A stretch of DNA of 64,000 nucleotides from Dysidea avara (Eukaryota > Porifera > Demospongiae > Dictyoceratida > Dysideidae). Position numbers and translations under genes: made by a program. The DNA is taken from positions 27,899,977 to 27,963,976 of the forward strand of contig NC_089275.1 of NCBI RefSeq assembly GCF_963678975.1. The letters are read 5' to 3'. The notes under the pieces were generated by a model. That model was not told where the DNA came from and did no database searches. It saw only the letters and a list, made by a program, of their open reading frames with translations. Positions 34,039 to 45,355 of this stretch are shown in pieces; the first letter of the stretch is position 1; every line of letters begins with the position of its first letter.

Positions 34039-34662
34039 GTGACCAGATCTGCGAAAACCCGACATAATGGTGGATTTTTCAAATTCTTTATTATTGAATA
34101 TTTATAATTTACTTAGCCAAGTGTATGCTCTGGCCACGTTTCAGCCTCATATGGCAAAAACTTTTGGAGTTACAATCCTACAAAGCAGCAACAACAGAAA
34201 GATCAATTTGTACAGCAAGTATTAGGAAAATAAATTACATGCGCTTACAAAAACAGCTGTAACTTACAAATACAATGCAGTACAGAGTTGCAACTTGTAC
34301 CATTGTGTTTGCCATGCATAGGGGAATCCATTACTAGGTAAGTTTTTTCTTCTGTTACCATTCTTCACTGCATACAGAGACGAAATCAGTGAAGAAAAAT
34401 CGATCACTTACGATCATTTCGACGTGACGTAAACAAATGCCCATAACGTACGTATCATTTAGTCTACTGCAACGAAACAAAGATTTTTGAACTCCTCTTG
34501 AGTAGGCAAATAAGATGATATCTAGGTTTACATCATATGACCCTTTCTTCACTAAGAACAAAGCGTTTAAAAATGTTTCGATTACGCAAATATTTTAACC
34601 ATTGGCTTATACTGAAAATTTAGGCTTGTGCCATTATGTCGGGTTTTCGCAGATCCAGTCAC
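34039..34662. mobile_element. TIR element, ~34-bp ends
   Basis: The ends read inward GTGACCAGATCTGCGAAAAC and GTGACTGGATCTGCGAAAAC, both continuing CCGACATAATGG. It is 624 bp, with no transposase. The - frame at 34355-34561 shares a KSLFR-containing stretch with 7190-7280 and is not a gene. The target duplication is unclear. An older relative lies at 20717-20982. Confidence 0.8.
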
Positions 34663-36307
34663 AAATAAATGGAATGCAAAGAAGGATAATGTTAAACCCG
34701 TGATGTGCTCAATGCACACAGTGTGGCATGCCAAAAGGCACCTGTCATGCTGTGTAATGTCTAATGCTGAGAAATCAAGCCCATAACCTTAGCCATTGTT
34801 CAGTTTCTTAATTATTTTATTGAAGGCATTAGTGAGTTAGTCATTATTCAAGTCCATAAAAATTTAAAAAAAAATTATTTTGGAGCAATTTATTGGAAGT
34901 GTTTTGGCTCTCGCTAATGGCATTTGTGAGTTTAACTTACCAAGCCAATGCTATGAAGGTGTCATGAAGGTTGCTTTCTGGTCAACATTTTTTCAGTGGG
35001 ATACTCTTTTTGATCCTGTATTGTACTGTACAATAAACAATACTTCTGCAAGGGATAATGATGTGAGTTTAAAAACTGCCATGCATCATTTATGTACATG
35101 TCACTAAAGTCTATCATTAATTCATTCAAAGAACTAATCAAGACTCATGGTAGTGAGTCGCGTGGCCAAGGAAAGTAGGGCGCACGACTACCGTGAGTTA
35201 TTTACACGAATGACTAACTCTAATAGAAGGCACACCTAAAACCTACCTTTAAAACTATTCTTTTGTAAAAAAAAATCGTGATACAACAAAACCTTTGGTA
35301 TATTGTTATATAAGCGTATTACTAAGTAAGTAATCCCTGTTATATTGTGGTAACATCGCATGAAATTTTGCTGAAAATGTCGTATTCTTCTCCTCCTTCT
35401 TCTTCACATACTTGTTAGCGTGAGCCGCTCATTTTTTTAACTTTTATATCTTAGATTGTGATAGATCTACAGCCTTGGATTTGCTATCACAAGTTCTTTG
35501 GTTATTTAAGTTTCTTCAGTACAAATCTTGGAACTCCACCTCTCTTGCAAGAGCCACCATAAGCGATTTTCTCAAAGTTTGATTCATTCACTCTTGCGCT
35601 TCATGGGACAATCTTTGATATGTAATTAAACATATGGAGTAGTTTCGCTCGATTATGATCTGCTGTTTTTCTGGGAAATAGTGAGTTAATTTCCATACAT
35701 GCGCTCATAGGATAACAACGTCACCTATGCTAATTGCTGATTTAGTTTGCAGTCTTTTAGAACCCTATCTTAAATTTACGATTTAAGATACCTCTAACTA
35801 CAGTAGCATTTATGTACAGTCGGTGAACTCGGTGCAAATTCGGCCGTAAGCATCAACGTAGGTGAACATGATCACTGTAGTAAACTCAATGAACTTGCTA
35901 TCGTTCATGCTGTTCTCGTAAGTGTTTGTTATTCAGTTGTTATTTAATAATGGGTCTGAAGTAGCTAATGCAGCCCACAATACAGCTTTGTTTGTGCATT
36001 TCAAGGGACAAACCAGTATAATAAGAAGTTTGGGGAATATTCTCACCTGCAGGGAAATGGCCTTTACTCAATCTGTTCACTGATGGTTTTAATGGTGCCT
36101 AGAAGCCATACCCTACCGAGGTTGCGACACAGACAAGTACCTGCCTACTTGTACCAAATTACATTCTTTGGTATTGCCACTTCATCTCCCAAGCTATTAT
36201 GTAGTACACACAATAACTGTTGAAGCTGTTGTGGTTTGTATGAAACTAGCTATTAGCTTTATGCAATCATTTTTTTGGTCTTGCTCAGTGACAAAAATGT
36301 GTGATGT
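34663..36307. other. Intronic DNA, mostly unassigned
   Basis: No exon is supported. A small hairpin-ended repeat lies at 35137-35215. A block at 35510-35540 resembles 7196-7225 and 34465-34490. Confidence 0.4.
35137..35215 (-). repeat. Short repeat with GGTA-loop terminal hairpin
   Basis: ATCAA precedes GACTCATGGTAGTGAGTC (35142-35159), a 7-bp stem with a GGTA loop and one G-T pair. The other side has CGACTACCGTGAGTTATTTAC. It shares its terminus with 59757-59850 and with the composite repeats. Confidence 0.6.
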
Positions 36308-36850
36308 CCTAAAACAAAAACAGCCTTGCAGCTGTAAAAAATGGGTGCTGCCAAGCAATGTAGGATCAATCAAACAAGTTTATTCAACATGACTGGTAAG
36401 AACAAGGACTGATATCAAGTTGTGGCCAAGTAGATTGGAACATTACCATGATCAATCTGTTAAACAACTGGTAAGAACAAGGACTGATATCAAGCTGTGG
36501 CCAAGTGAATGCAGCATTACCCATTCTCTTTGTATCTAGCTATAGCTATATAATAAAACTAGAGCAAATACACATGCAACTGTTATTAAATTGTCATTTG
36601 GCCGCTTTTTTTTGTAGTGTGAAAAAGCGGCCAAATGACAATTTAATAACAGTTGCATGTGTATTTACTCTAGTTTTATTATATAGCTATAGCTAGATAC
36701 AAAGAGAATGGGTAATGCTGCATTCACTTGGCCGCAACTTGATATCAATCCTTGTTCTTACCAGTCATGTTGAATAAGCTTGTTTGACTGATCCTACTTT
36801 GCTTGGCAGCATCCTTTTTTTACAGCCGCAAGGCTGTTTTTGTTTTAGGA
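36308..36850. mobile_element. Long near-perfect foldback (palindrome)
   Basis: The ends are CCTAAAACAAAAACAGCC and its complement. The arms of about 230 bp meet at a small centre near 36611-36620 (GCCGCTTTTTTTT..AAAAAGCGGCC). The inner 130 bp of each arm are almost identical when folded. The left arm has an extra ~78 bp from a direct duplication of CTGGTAAGAACAAGGACTGA (36391 and 36469). The AGCCTTGCAGCTGTAAAAAA end is a relative of the AGCCAAGCTGT family. Short frames across it are not genes. Confidence 0.85.
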
Positions 36851-36983
36851 TATAAGTATTATTACTAATATTATATTATTAAAGCACTAATATAACATGC
36901 ATTATATACTTGTCAGGGTGTAAAGTTTGCATTTTGTTTACCAGTGCTTTTGCTTTTCTTTTAAATTTATTGATGGTACATGT

Positions 36984-37310
36984 ATCTAATCCAAAACAGC
37001 CAAGCTGTAAAAAAAGAGTGCGGCTCTCAAAAAGGCTATGGTGAAAAAAGATGTGAAATCCAAGGTGGTGGCCAAGAAATGGCTGTGATGGTAGATTAAT
37101 GGTAAAAATTTTAATAACGACAATTCAGGTGAATTATTGTGCAGCTTGGTCTTGGCACAAAATTCACCTGGATTGTCGTTATCAAAATTTTTACCATTAA
37201 CCTAACATCACAGCCATTTCTTGGCCGCCACCTTGGATTTCACCTTTTTTCACCATAGCCTTTTTGAGGGCCGCACACTTATTTTACAGCTTGGCTGTTT
37301 TGGATTAGAT
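36984..37310. mobile_element. Compact foldback MITE (AGCCAAGCTGT family)
   Basis: Arms of about 155 bp start ATCTAATCCAAAACAGCCAA and are nearly identical when folded, with a centre near 37147. Each arm contains GGCTATGGTGAAAAAAGATG, CCAAGGTGG.GGCCAAGAAA and GGTAAAAATTTTAATAACGA. It is non-coding. A linker with an AAAGC(T/C)GGCC..GGCCGGCTTT hairpin (about 37327-37372) joins it to the next composite repeat. Confidence 0.88.
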
Positions 37311-37465
37311 TTCACTTCTTTTTGTATTTGTATACCCCAAAGCTGGCCTATGGCCGGCTTTGGGACTTTTTTAACCTATCTTTTTTTCTTTACCACAGGA
37401 AGAAGAAAAAATGAAGCAGATTTTAAATACTTTAAATATTTCTGATTTTATCAGTAAATGTACAA

Positions 37466-38270
37466 ATCAAGACACACGGTAGTGTGTCGTGCGGCCCAAG
37501 AAGCCGGCGCGCCACACCGTGAGTATATTGACAGGAAGAACGAAAACGTCATTTTCACACCTTTGTATCTCGGTGATCACTTATCTGATTGGAACCAAAT
37601 TTGCTACACAGTTGCCCGCCAGCCAAGGGAGTCTACATTCCAAATTTGAAGGACATCGCTCCAGCCATTTCCGAGATACGAGCTACAAAAGTTTCGTTTT
37701 TTTTTCTTCGTTTTTTTCTTCTTCGTCTTTTCGCACACTTGCAAAAATTGCTGTAACAAGCAAACGCGTACTCCGATCGCCTTAAAATGTGGCACACAGA
37801 AAGGGAGTCCAAAGGCGAATCCTAGCATCAAATTTGGTACAAATCCGATGAATGGTTCAGGAGTTATGACCGATTATTCGCGTAAAACAAGATCGATTTG
37901 TTGTCACGCCTACAGGGTAAACCGCTTCATGGAATGAGTTGAAAATTGCTATGTAGATGGAGTAACCATCGTAGGAGTGCCTTTTGGTGGTTTGAAAGCA
38001 ATCGAGATAAAGACCATGGAGATATGACACAAAACCCAATCTGTGTCACAATTACGCGATCGATTTTTATGAATAAAAAAGTATTAGTTTTCACGCCTAC
38101 TAGGCAAACCGCTTAGAGCAATGAGCTGAAAATCGGTGTATAGCTGGAATAATCTTCATTGAAAGTCCTTGCAGTAGTACAGAAGAATCGGATTACAAAC
38201 CACTGAGTTATGATTCGAAAGCCAACTCCGTGTAGCAAATGCGAGATCGAGATACTCTAGTCACCCTAAT
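37466..38270 (-). repeat. Conserved module of composite repeat (copy 3) with terminal hairpin
   Basis: The terminus ATCAA is followed by GACACACGGTAGTGTGTC (37471-37488), a perfect 7-bp stem with a GGTA loop, then GTGCGGCCCAAGAAGCCGGC. The ~780-bp body is the intact version of the copy split by the LINE at 17425. It ends with GAGATCGAGATACTCTAG near 38260 and passes into satellite. No frame is conserved between copies. Confidence 0.8.
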
Positions 38271-39720
38271 AGAGCATTCGGCTAATTTATTTATTCCATT
38301 ATAGAATTTTATTACATCACAAGTTATTTTGTAGGGAGTTCAGCTGCAAACAGTTAATCTTATAGACAGTTCAGCAAGAAGACAGTCACCATGTGGAGAG
38401 TTAAGCAAATATATCACTATAGAAATTCAGAACATTACAAGTCACACTGAAGAAAGTTCAGCTATAAACAAGTCATGCACTGTGTAGAGAATTCAGCTAC
38501 AATTAAGTCACTCTCTAGAGAATTCAGTTACACAGAATTCAGCTACACACAAGTCACTGTGGAGAGAGTTCAGCTACAAACAAATTACCCTTTAGAGTGA
38601 TCAGCTACAAACAAAACACTTTGCAGGGTGTTCAGCTGCAACAAATCAACCTTTAGAGCGATCAACAATGAACAAATCAACACAAATCTACCTGTAGAGA
38701 GATAAGCTAGAAACAAATCACCCTGTAGAGAGTTCAGCTACAAAAATCACCCTGTAGAGACTTCAGCTAGAAACTAGACACAATGTAAGGAGTTCAGCTA
38801 CAAGCAATCACCCTGTAGAGAGTTCAGCTAAAACAAATCAACCTGCAGAGAGATCAGCTACAGACAAATCACCTTATAGAGAGTTCAGCTACAAACAGAT
38901 TACATGTAGAGAGATCGGCTACAAACAAATCAACCTGCAGAGAGATCAGCTACACACAAATCAACTTGTAGAGAGATCAGCTACAAACAAATCACCCTGT
39001 AGGGAGATCAGCTACAAAAAATCACCCTGTAGAGATATCAGCTAGAAACAAATCACCCTGAAGAGAGGTCAGCTACAAAAAATCACCTTGTAGAGAAATC
39101 AACTACAAACAAAACACTTTGCAGAGAATTCAGCTACAAACAAATCAACCTTTAGAGCGATCAGCAACAAACAAATCAACCTGTAGAGAGATAAGCTAGA
39201 AACAAATCACCCTGTAGAGAGTTCAGCTAAAACAAATCAATCTACAGAGAGATCAGCTACGTACAAATCACCTTATAGATAGTTCAGCTACAAACAAATT
39301 ACCTTGTAGAGAGATCGGCTACAAACAAATCACCCTGCAGAGAGAACAGCTACAAACTAGACACAAAGTAAGGAGTTCAGCTACAGTACAAACAAATCAC
39401 CCTGCAGAGAGTTCAGCTACAAAAAAATCACCCTGTAGAGAGTTCAGCTAGACGAAGTCACCTTATAGAGAGTTCAGCTACAAAGAAACCGTCATGTAGA
39501 GAGTTCAGCTACAAAGACACCACCATGTAGAGAGTTTAGCTGCAAACAAATCAACTGTAAAGAGTTCAGCTAGAAACAAAATACCCTGTAGAGAGACCAG
39601 CTAGAAGAGGTTACCTTGTAGAGAGTTCAGTTACAAAGAAACCATCCTGTATATAGTTGAGCTACATTTCAAGTCACCCAGTAGAGAGATCAGCTGCAAA
39701 AAAATATCCTGTGGGGCATT
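38271..39720 (-). repeat. ~31-bp satellite array (copy 3)
   Basis: About 46 units of the CCCTGTAGAGAGTTCAGCTA type plus CAAACAAATCA. It is more homogeneous in its right half. Confidence 0.88.
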
Positions 39721-39737
39721 GTGGGCATGTAATAAAT

Positions 39738-40058
39738 ATCTAATCCAAAACAGCCAAGCTGTAAAAAAAGTGTGCGGCCCTCAGAAAGGTTATGGTGAAA
39801 AAAGATGTGAAATCCAAGGTGGCGGCCAAGAAATGGCTGTGATGGTAGGTTAATGGTAAAAATTTTAATAAAGACAATTCAGGTGAATTTTTGTGCCGCT
39901 TCACAAAATTTACCTAAATTGTCATTATTAAAATTTTTACCATTAACCTACCATCACAACCATTTCTTGGCCGCCACCTTGGATTTCACATCTTTTTTCA
40001 CCATAGCCTTTCTGAGGGCCGCACACTTTTTTTACAGCTTGGCTGTTTTGGATTAGAT
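39738..40058. mobile_element. Compact foldback MITE (AGCCAAGCTGT family)
   Basis: A 321-bp hairpin element almost identical in design to 36984-37310. Arms start ATCTAATCCAAAACAGCCAA; the centre is near 39898. It sits directly at the end of satellite copy 3. Confidence 0.88.
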
Positions 40059-40207
40059 TTCATTTCTTTTTGTATTTGTATACCAGCTTTGGGACTTTTT
40101 TAACCTACGTTTTTTTCTTTACTACAGGAAGAAGAAAAGATGAAGTAGATGTACTTTAAATATTTTATCAGTAAATGTACAAATTATATATACTGTATAA
40201 TACATAT

Positions 40208-40443
40208 TTGACCGCATTTGCGAAAAGGGGGTCTTCCACACACATCTGATTTGCCAATTGTGACAATTGATAACTTCAGATTGGAAAGAGCTATTGCCTT
40301 GATATTTGGACAGTGGTGAGCACCACCATAGCTGAATACATGGTGAAATTTTCAGGTTAATATGTTACTTGAACACTGAGTTATGGTCTCCAACGTTTAC
40401 GGAATTGGATGTGTGTGGAAGACCCCTTTTCGCAAATTCGGTT
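40208..40443. mobile_element. MITE with ~38-bp TIRs (GTCTTCCACACACAT)
   Basis: The ends read inward (TTG)ACCGCATTTGCGAAAAGG and AACCGAATTTGCGAAAAGGG, followed by GTCTTCCACACACATC in both. ACATAT lies on both sides (40202-40207 and 40444-40449) and may be the target duplication. A fragment of the same family is at about 59625-59660. Confidence 0.8.
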
Positions 40444-40454
40444 ACATATATTGA

Positions 40455-43400
40455 TTACAGAAATCTCCATGGTGTTTTCTTTGTAACTGAACACTCTACA
40501 AGGTAACTTCTTCTAATTGCTCTCTCTACAGGGTGAATTGTTTGTAGCTGAACGATCTACAAGGTAACTTCTTCTAGCTGATCTCTCTACAGGGTGATGT
40601 GTTTGTAGCTGAAATTTGTATAGGTGATTTGTTTGCAGCTGAGCTCTTTACAGAATGGTTTCTTTGTAGCTGAACTCTCTAAAAGGTAACTTCTTCTAAC
40701 TGATCTTTCTACAGGGCAATTTGTTTCTGGCAGAATTTTCTACAGGGTGATTTCTTTGCAGCTGAACTCTCTACATGGTGGTTTCTTTGTAGCTGAACTC
40801 TCTACAAGGTAATTTCTTCTAGCTGATCTCTCTACAGGGAGATTTGTTCGTAGTTGAATTCTGTACAGGTGATTTGTTTGCAGCTGAGCTCTTTACAAAA
40901 TGGTTTCTTTGTAGCTGAACTTTCTCCAAGGTAACTCCTTCTAACTGATCTTTCTACAGGGTGATTTGTTGTAACTGAACTATCTACAAGGTAATTTCTT
41001 CTTGCTGATCTCTCTACAGGGTGATTTGTTTGTAGCTGAATTCTGTACAAGTGATTTGTTTGCAGCTGAGCTCTTTACAGAATGGTTTCTTTGTAGCTGA
41101 ACTCTCTACAGGGTGATTTGTTTGTAGCTGAAATCCCTACAAGGTAACTTCTTCTAGCTGATCTCTCTACAGGGTGATTTGTTTGTAGCTGAACTCTCTA
41201 AAGGTGATTTGTTTGTAGCTGAACTCTCTACAAGGCGATACTACTATGTGATCTCTATACAGGATTCCTTGTTTCTAACTGAACTCTCAACAGGGTGATC
41301 TGTTCATAGCTGAACTTTCTACTGGGTGATTTGTTTGCAGCTGAACTCTCTAAATGGTGGTTTCTTTGTAGCTGAACTCTCTACAATGTGACTTCTTCTA
41401 GCTGATCTCTCTACAAGGTGACTTGTTTCTAGCTGATCTCTCTACAGGGTGACTTGTTTCTAGCTGAACTCTCTACTGGTGATTTGTTTGTAGCTGAACT
41501 CTCTACATGGTGGTTTCGTTGTAGCTGAACTCTCTACAAGGTAACTTCTTCTAGCTGATCTTTTTACACTGCATATTTGTTTGTAGCTGAGTTCTCTACA
41601 GGGTGATTTGTTTGCAGCTGAACTCTCTACATGGGAATTTCATTGTAGCTGAACTCTCTACAATGTGACTTCTTCTAGCTGAACTCTCTACAGGGTGACT
41701 TGTTTCTAACTGAACTCTCTACAGGTGATTTGTTTGCAGCTGAACTCTCTACGTGGTGGTTTCTTTGTAGCTGAACTCTATACAAGGTAACTTCTTCTAG
41801 CCGATCTTTCTACAAGGTGATTGAGTTTTTTTGCAGCTGAAATCTTTACATGGTGGTTGCTTTGTAGCTGAACTCTCTAAAAGGTGACTTCTTCTAGCTG
41901 AACTCTCTACAGGATGATTTGTTTGCAGCTGAACTCTCTACGTGGTAGTTTCTTTGTAGCTGAACTCTCTACAATGTGACTTCTTCTAGCTGAACTCTCT
42001 ACAGGGTGACTTGTTTTTAGCTGATCTCTCTACAGGGTGACTTGTTTCTAGCTGAACTCTCTACAGGTGATTTGATTGCAGCTGAACTCTCTACATGGTG
42101 GTTTCTTTGTAGCTGAACTCTCTACAAGGTAACTTCTTCTAGCTGATCTTTCTACAGGGTGATTTGTTTGTAGCTGAATTCTCTACAGGGTGATTTATTT
42201 GCAGCTTAACTCTCTACAAGGTGACTTCTTCTAGCTGAACTCTCTACAAAGTGATTGATTTTTTTTGCAGCTGAACTCTCTACATGGTGGTTTCTTTGTA
42301 ATTTAACTCTCTACAGGGTGATTTGTTTGTAGCTGAACTCTCTACAGGGTGATCTGTTCATAGCTGAACTCCCTATAAGGTAACTTCTTCTAGCTAATCT
42401 TTCTACAGGGCGATTTGTTTGTAGCTGAGTTCTCTACAGGGTGATTTGTTTGCAGCTGAACTCTACATGGTAGTTTCTTTGTAGCTCTACAATGTGACTT
42501 CTTCTAGCTGAACTCTCTACAAGGTGACTTGTTTCTAGCTGATCTCTCTACAGGGTGACTTGTTTCTAGCTGAACTCTCTACAGGTGATTTGTTTGCAGC
42601 TGAACTCTCTACATGGTTTATTTCTTTGTAACTGAACTCCCTGCAAGGTGACTTCTTCTAGCTGATTTCTCTACAGGGAGATTTGTTTGTAGCTTAACTC
42701 TCTACAGGTGATTTGTTTGCAGCTGAACTCTCTACATGATGGTTTCTTTGTAGCTGAACTCTCTACAAGATAATTTCTTCTAGCTGATCTCTCTACAGGC
42801 CGATTTGTTTGTAGCTGAACTCTCTACATGATGGTTTCTTTGTAGCTGAACTCTCTACAAGGTGATTTCTTCTATAGCTGATCTTTCTACAGGGTGATTT
42901 GTTTGTAGTTGAACTCTCTACATGATAGATTCTTTGTAGCTGAACTCTCTACAAGGTGATTTCTTCTATAGCTGATCTTTCTACAGGGTGATTTGTTTGT
43001 ACCTGAACTATCTACATGATGGTTTCTTTGTAGCTGAACTCTCTACAAGGTAACTTCTTCTAGCTGATCTCTCTACAGGACAATTTGTTTGTACCTGAAC
43101 TCTCACATGATTGTTTCTTTGAAGCTGAACTCTCTACAAGGTGATTTCTTCTAGCTGATCTTTCTACAGGGTGATTTGTTTGTAGCAGAACTCTCTACAA
43201 GGAAACTTCTTCTAGCTGATCTCTCTACAGGGAGATTTGTTTGTAGCTGAACTCTATATACATGATTTGTTTGCAGCTGAATTCTCTACATGATGGTTTC
43301 TTTGTAGCTGAACTCTCTACAAGGTAACTTCTTCTAGCTGATCTCTTTACAGGGTGAATTGTTTGTAGCTGAACGATCTACAAGGTAACTTCTTCTTACT

Positions 43401-43965
43401 TATCTCTCTACAGGGTGATTTTTTTGTAGCTGAACTTTCTACAAGGAAACCTCTTTTAACTGAGCTCTGTACAGGGTGAATTGTTTGTAGCTGAACTATC
43501 TACAAGGTAACTTCTTCTAGCTGATCTCCTACAGGATGATTTGTTTGTAGCTGAACTATCTACAAGGTAACTTCTTCTAGCTGATATCTCTACAGGGTGA
43601 TTTGTTTGTAGCTGAATTCTGTATAGGTGATTTGTTTGCAGCTGAGCTCTTTACAGAATGGTTTCTTTGTAGCTGAACTCTCTACAAGGTAACTTCTTCT
43701 AGCTGATGTATCTACAGGGTCACTAGTTTGTAGCTGAATTCTCTACATGGTGGTTTCTTTGTAACTGAACTATCTACAAGGTGACATCTTCTAACTGATC
43801 TTTCAACAGGGTGATTTGTTTGTAACTGAACTCTCTACAAGAAAACTTCTTCTAACTGATGTCTGAACAGGGTGAATTGTTTGTAGCTGAACTCTCTACA
43901 GGGTGATTTGTTTGTAGCTGATCTCTATACAGGTTACTTATTTCTAACTGATCTCTTGAATTCTG
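40455..43965 (+). repeat. ~31-bp satellite array (copy 4, opposite orientation)
   Basis: The same satellite read on the other strand: units such as TAGCTGAACTCTCTACAGGG plus TGATTTGTTTG, over 110 copies. Higher-order alternation is visible: TTCTTCTAGCTGATCT units regularly follow TGGTTTCTTTGTAGCTGAAC units. The frames here (such as 40832-41050 on -) are products of the repeat. Confidence 0.9.
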
Positions 43966-44837
43966 TTCAGGGTGACTGCTCTATTAGGATGACTGCTCTA
44001 TTAGAGTATCTCGATCTCGCACTTGCTACACCAAGTTGGATTTCGTGTTATAACTCCGTGGCTTTAAGTCTGATTCTTCTACACCATTGATGAGCCTTTC
44101 TAAGATGATTACTCCATCTGTACTGCGATTTTCAAAGCATTACCCCAAGTGGTTTATCTGGTAGGCGTGGCAAGCATAATAATAATAATAATAATAATAA
44201 AATAAAAGAATTAAAAATTAGCTAATCTCGATTTCGTAATTGTTACACACTGTTGATTTTTTCGCTGTATCTTCCTGGTTTTTAGCTCGATTTCTTTCAA
44301 ACCACAAACGGTTTGAGGTTCAATAGTTAACCTATTCACCCACCGATTTTCAGCTTCTTCCCATACGCGGTTTACCCTGTAGGCGTGACAACATATTGGT
44401 GTTATTTTTCGTGCATAATCGCTCATAACTCTTTCCCTGTTTATGGTATTTGAGCCAAAGTTGGTACCGAGATGCGCCTTTATACCCCCCTTCTGTGTGC
44501 CAAATTTCAAGGCAATCGGATAACGCGTTCGCGTTTTATAGCAGTTTTTGTAAGTGTGCGAAAAGAGGAAGAAAAATAAGAAGAAAAAAAAAACGAAGAA
44601 ACTAAGCCAATTTTTGAAGTCGCATATCTCAGGAATGCCTGAAGCGATTTCGCTCAAATTTGGAATGTGGAGTGCTGAAGGTGGAGGGAATCTACACAGC
44701 AAAATTTGTCTTGTTTCATTAAGGAAGCACAGAGCTACGGAGGTGCGAAAATTGCGTTTTCTTTCTTCCTGTCAATATACTCACGGGGTTGCGCGCCGGC
44801 TTCTTGGGCCGCACGACACACTACCGTGTGTCTTGAT
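43966..44837 (+). repeat. Conserved module of composite repeat (copy 4) with terminal hairpin
   Basis: It begins at GACTGCTCTATTAGAGTATC, includes an AAT microsatellite at about 44178-44204 that is missing from the 46.9-kb copy, and ends GACACACTACCGTGTGTC (44815-44832) followed by TTGAT. The frames at 44211-44702 (-) and 44554-44847 (+) are not conserved in other copies and I do not call them genes. Confidence 0.8.
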
Positions 44838-45008
44838 ATGTATATAATTTGTATAATTACTAATAAAATCAAAAATAATTAAAGTACTAAAATTCTTCTT
44901 TAAGTTCTTTTATTCTTCCTGTAGTAAAGAAAAAAACACATGGGTTAAAAAAGCCCCAAAGCCAGCCATAGGCCGGCTTTGCAGTATACAAATATAAAAA
45001 GAAGTGAT

Positions 45009-45332
45009 ATCTAATCAAAAACAGCCAAGCTGTAAAAAAAGGTGCGACCCCCAAAAAGGCTATGGTGAAAAAAGATGTGAAATCCAAGGTGGCGGCCAAG
45101 AAATGGCTGTGATGGTAGGTTAATGGTTACATTTTAATAATGACAATTCAGGTGAATTTTGTGCCGCTTGGTCTTGGCACCAAATTCACCTGAATTGTTG
45201 TTATTAAAATGTAACCATTAACCTACCATCACAGCCATTTCTTGGCCGCCACCTTGGATTTCACATCTTTTTTCACCATGACCTTTTTGGGGGCTGCACC
45301 TTTTTTTACAGTTTGGCTGTTTTTGATTAGAT
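45009..45332. mobile_element. Compact foldback MITE (AGCCAAGCTGT family)
   Basis: 324 bp with arms starting ATCTAATCAAAAACAGCCAA. The near-perfect hairpin has its centre near 45168. It is preceded by a linker with GCCAGCCATAGGCCGGC (about 44961-44977). The - frame 44887-45099 is the arm read through. Confidence 0.88.
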
Positions 45333-45355
45333 ATTAATATAATACATGTATGTAT

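Noticed and set aside
44211..44847. 163-aa (-) and 97-aa (+) frames in the composite module
   Set aside because: The homologous copies at 37.5 kb and 47 kb have frameshifts and stops. The frames have low complexity (Lys or Phe runs) and no motifs.
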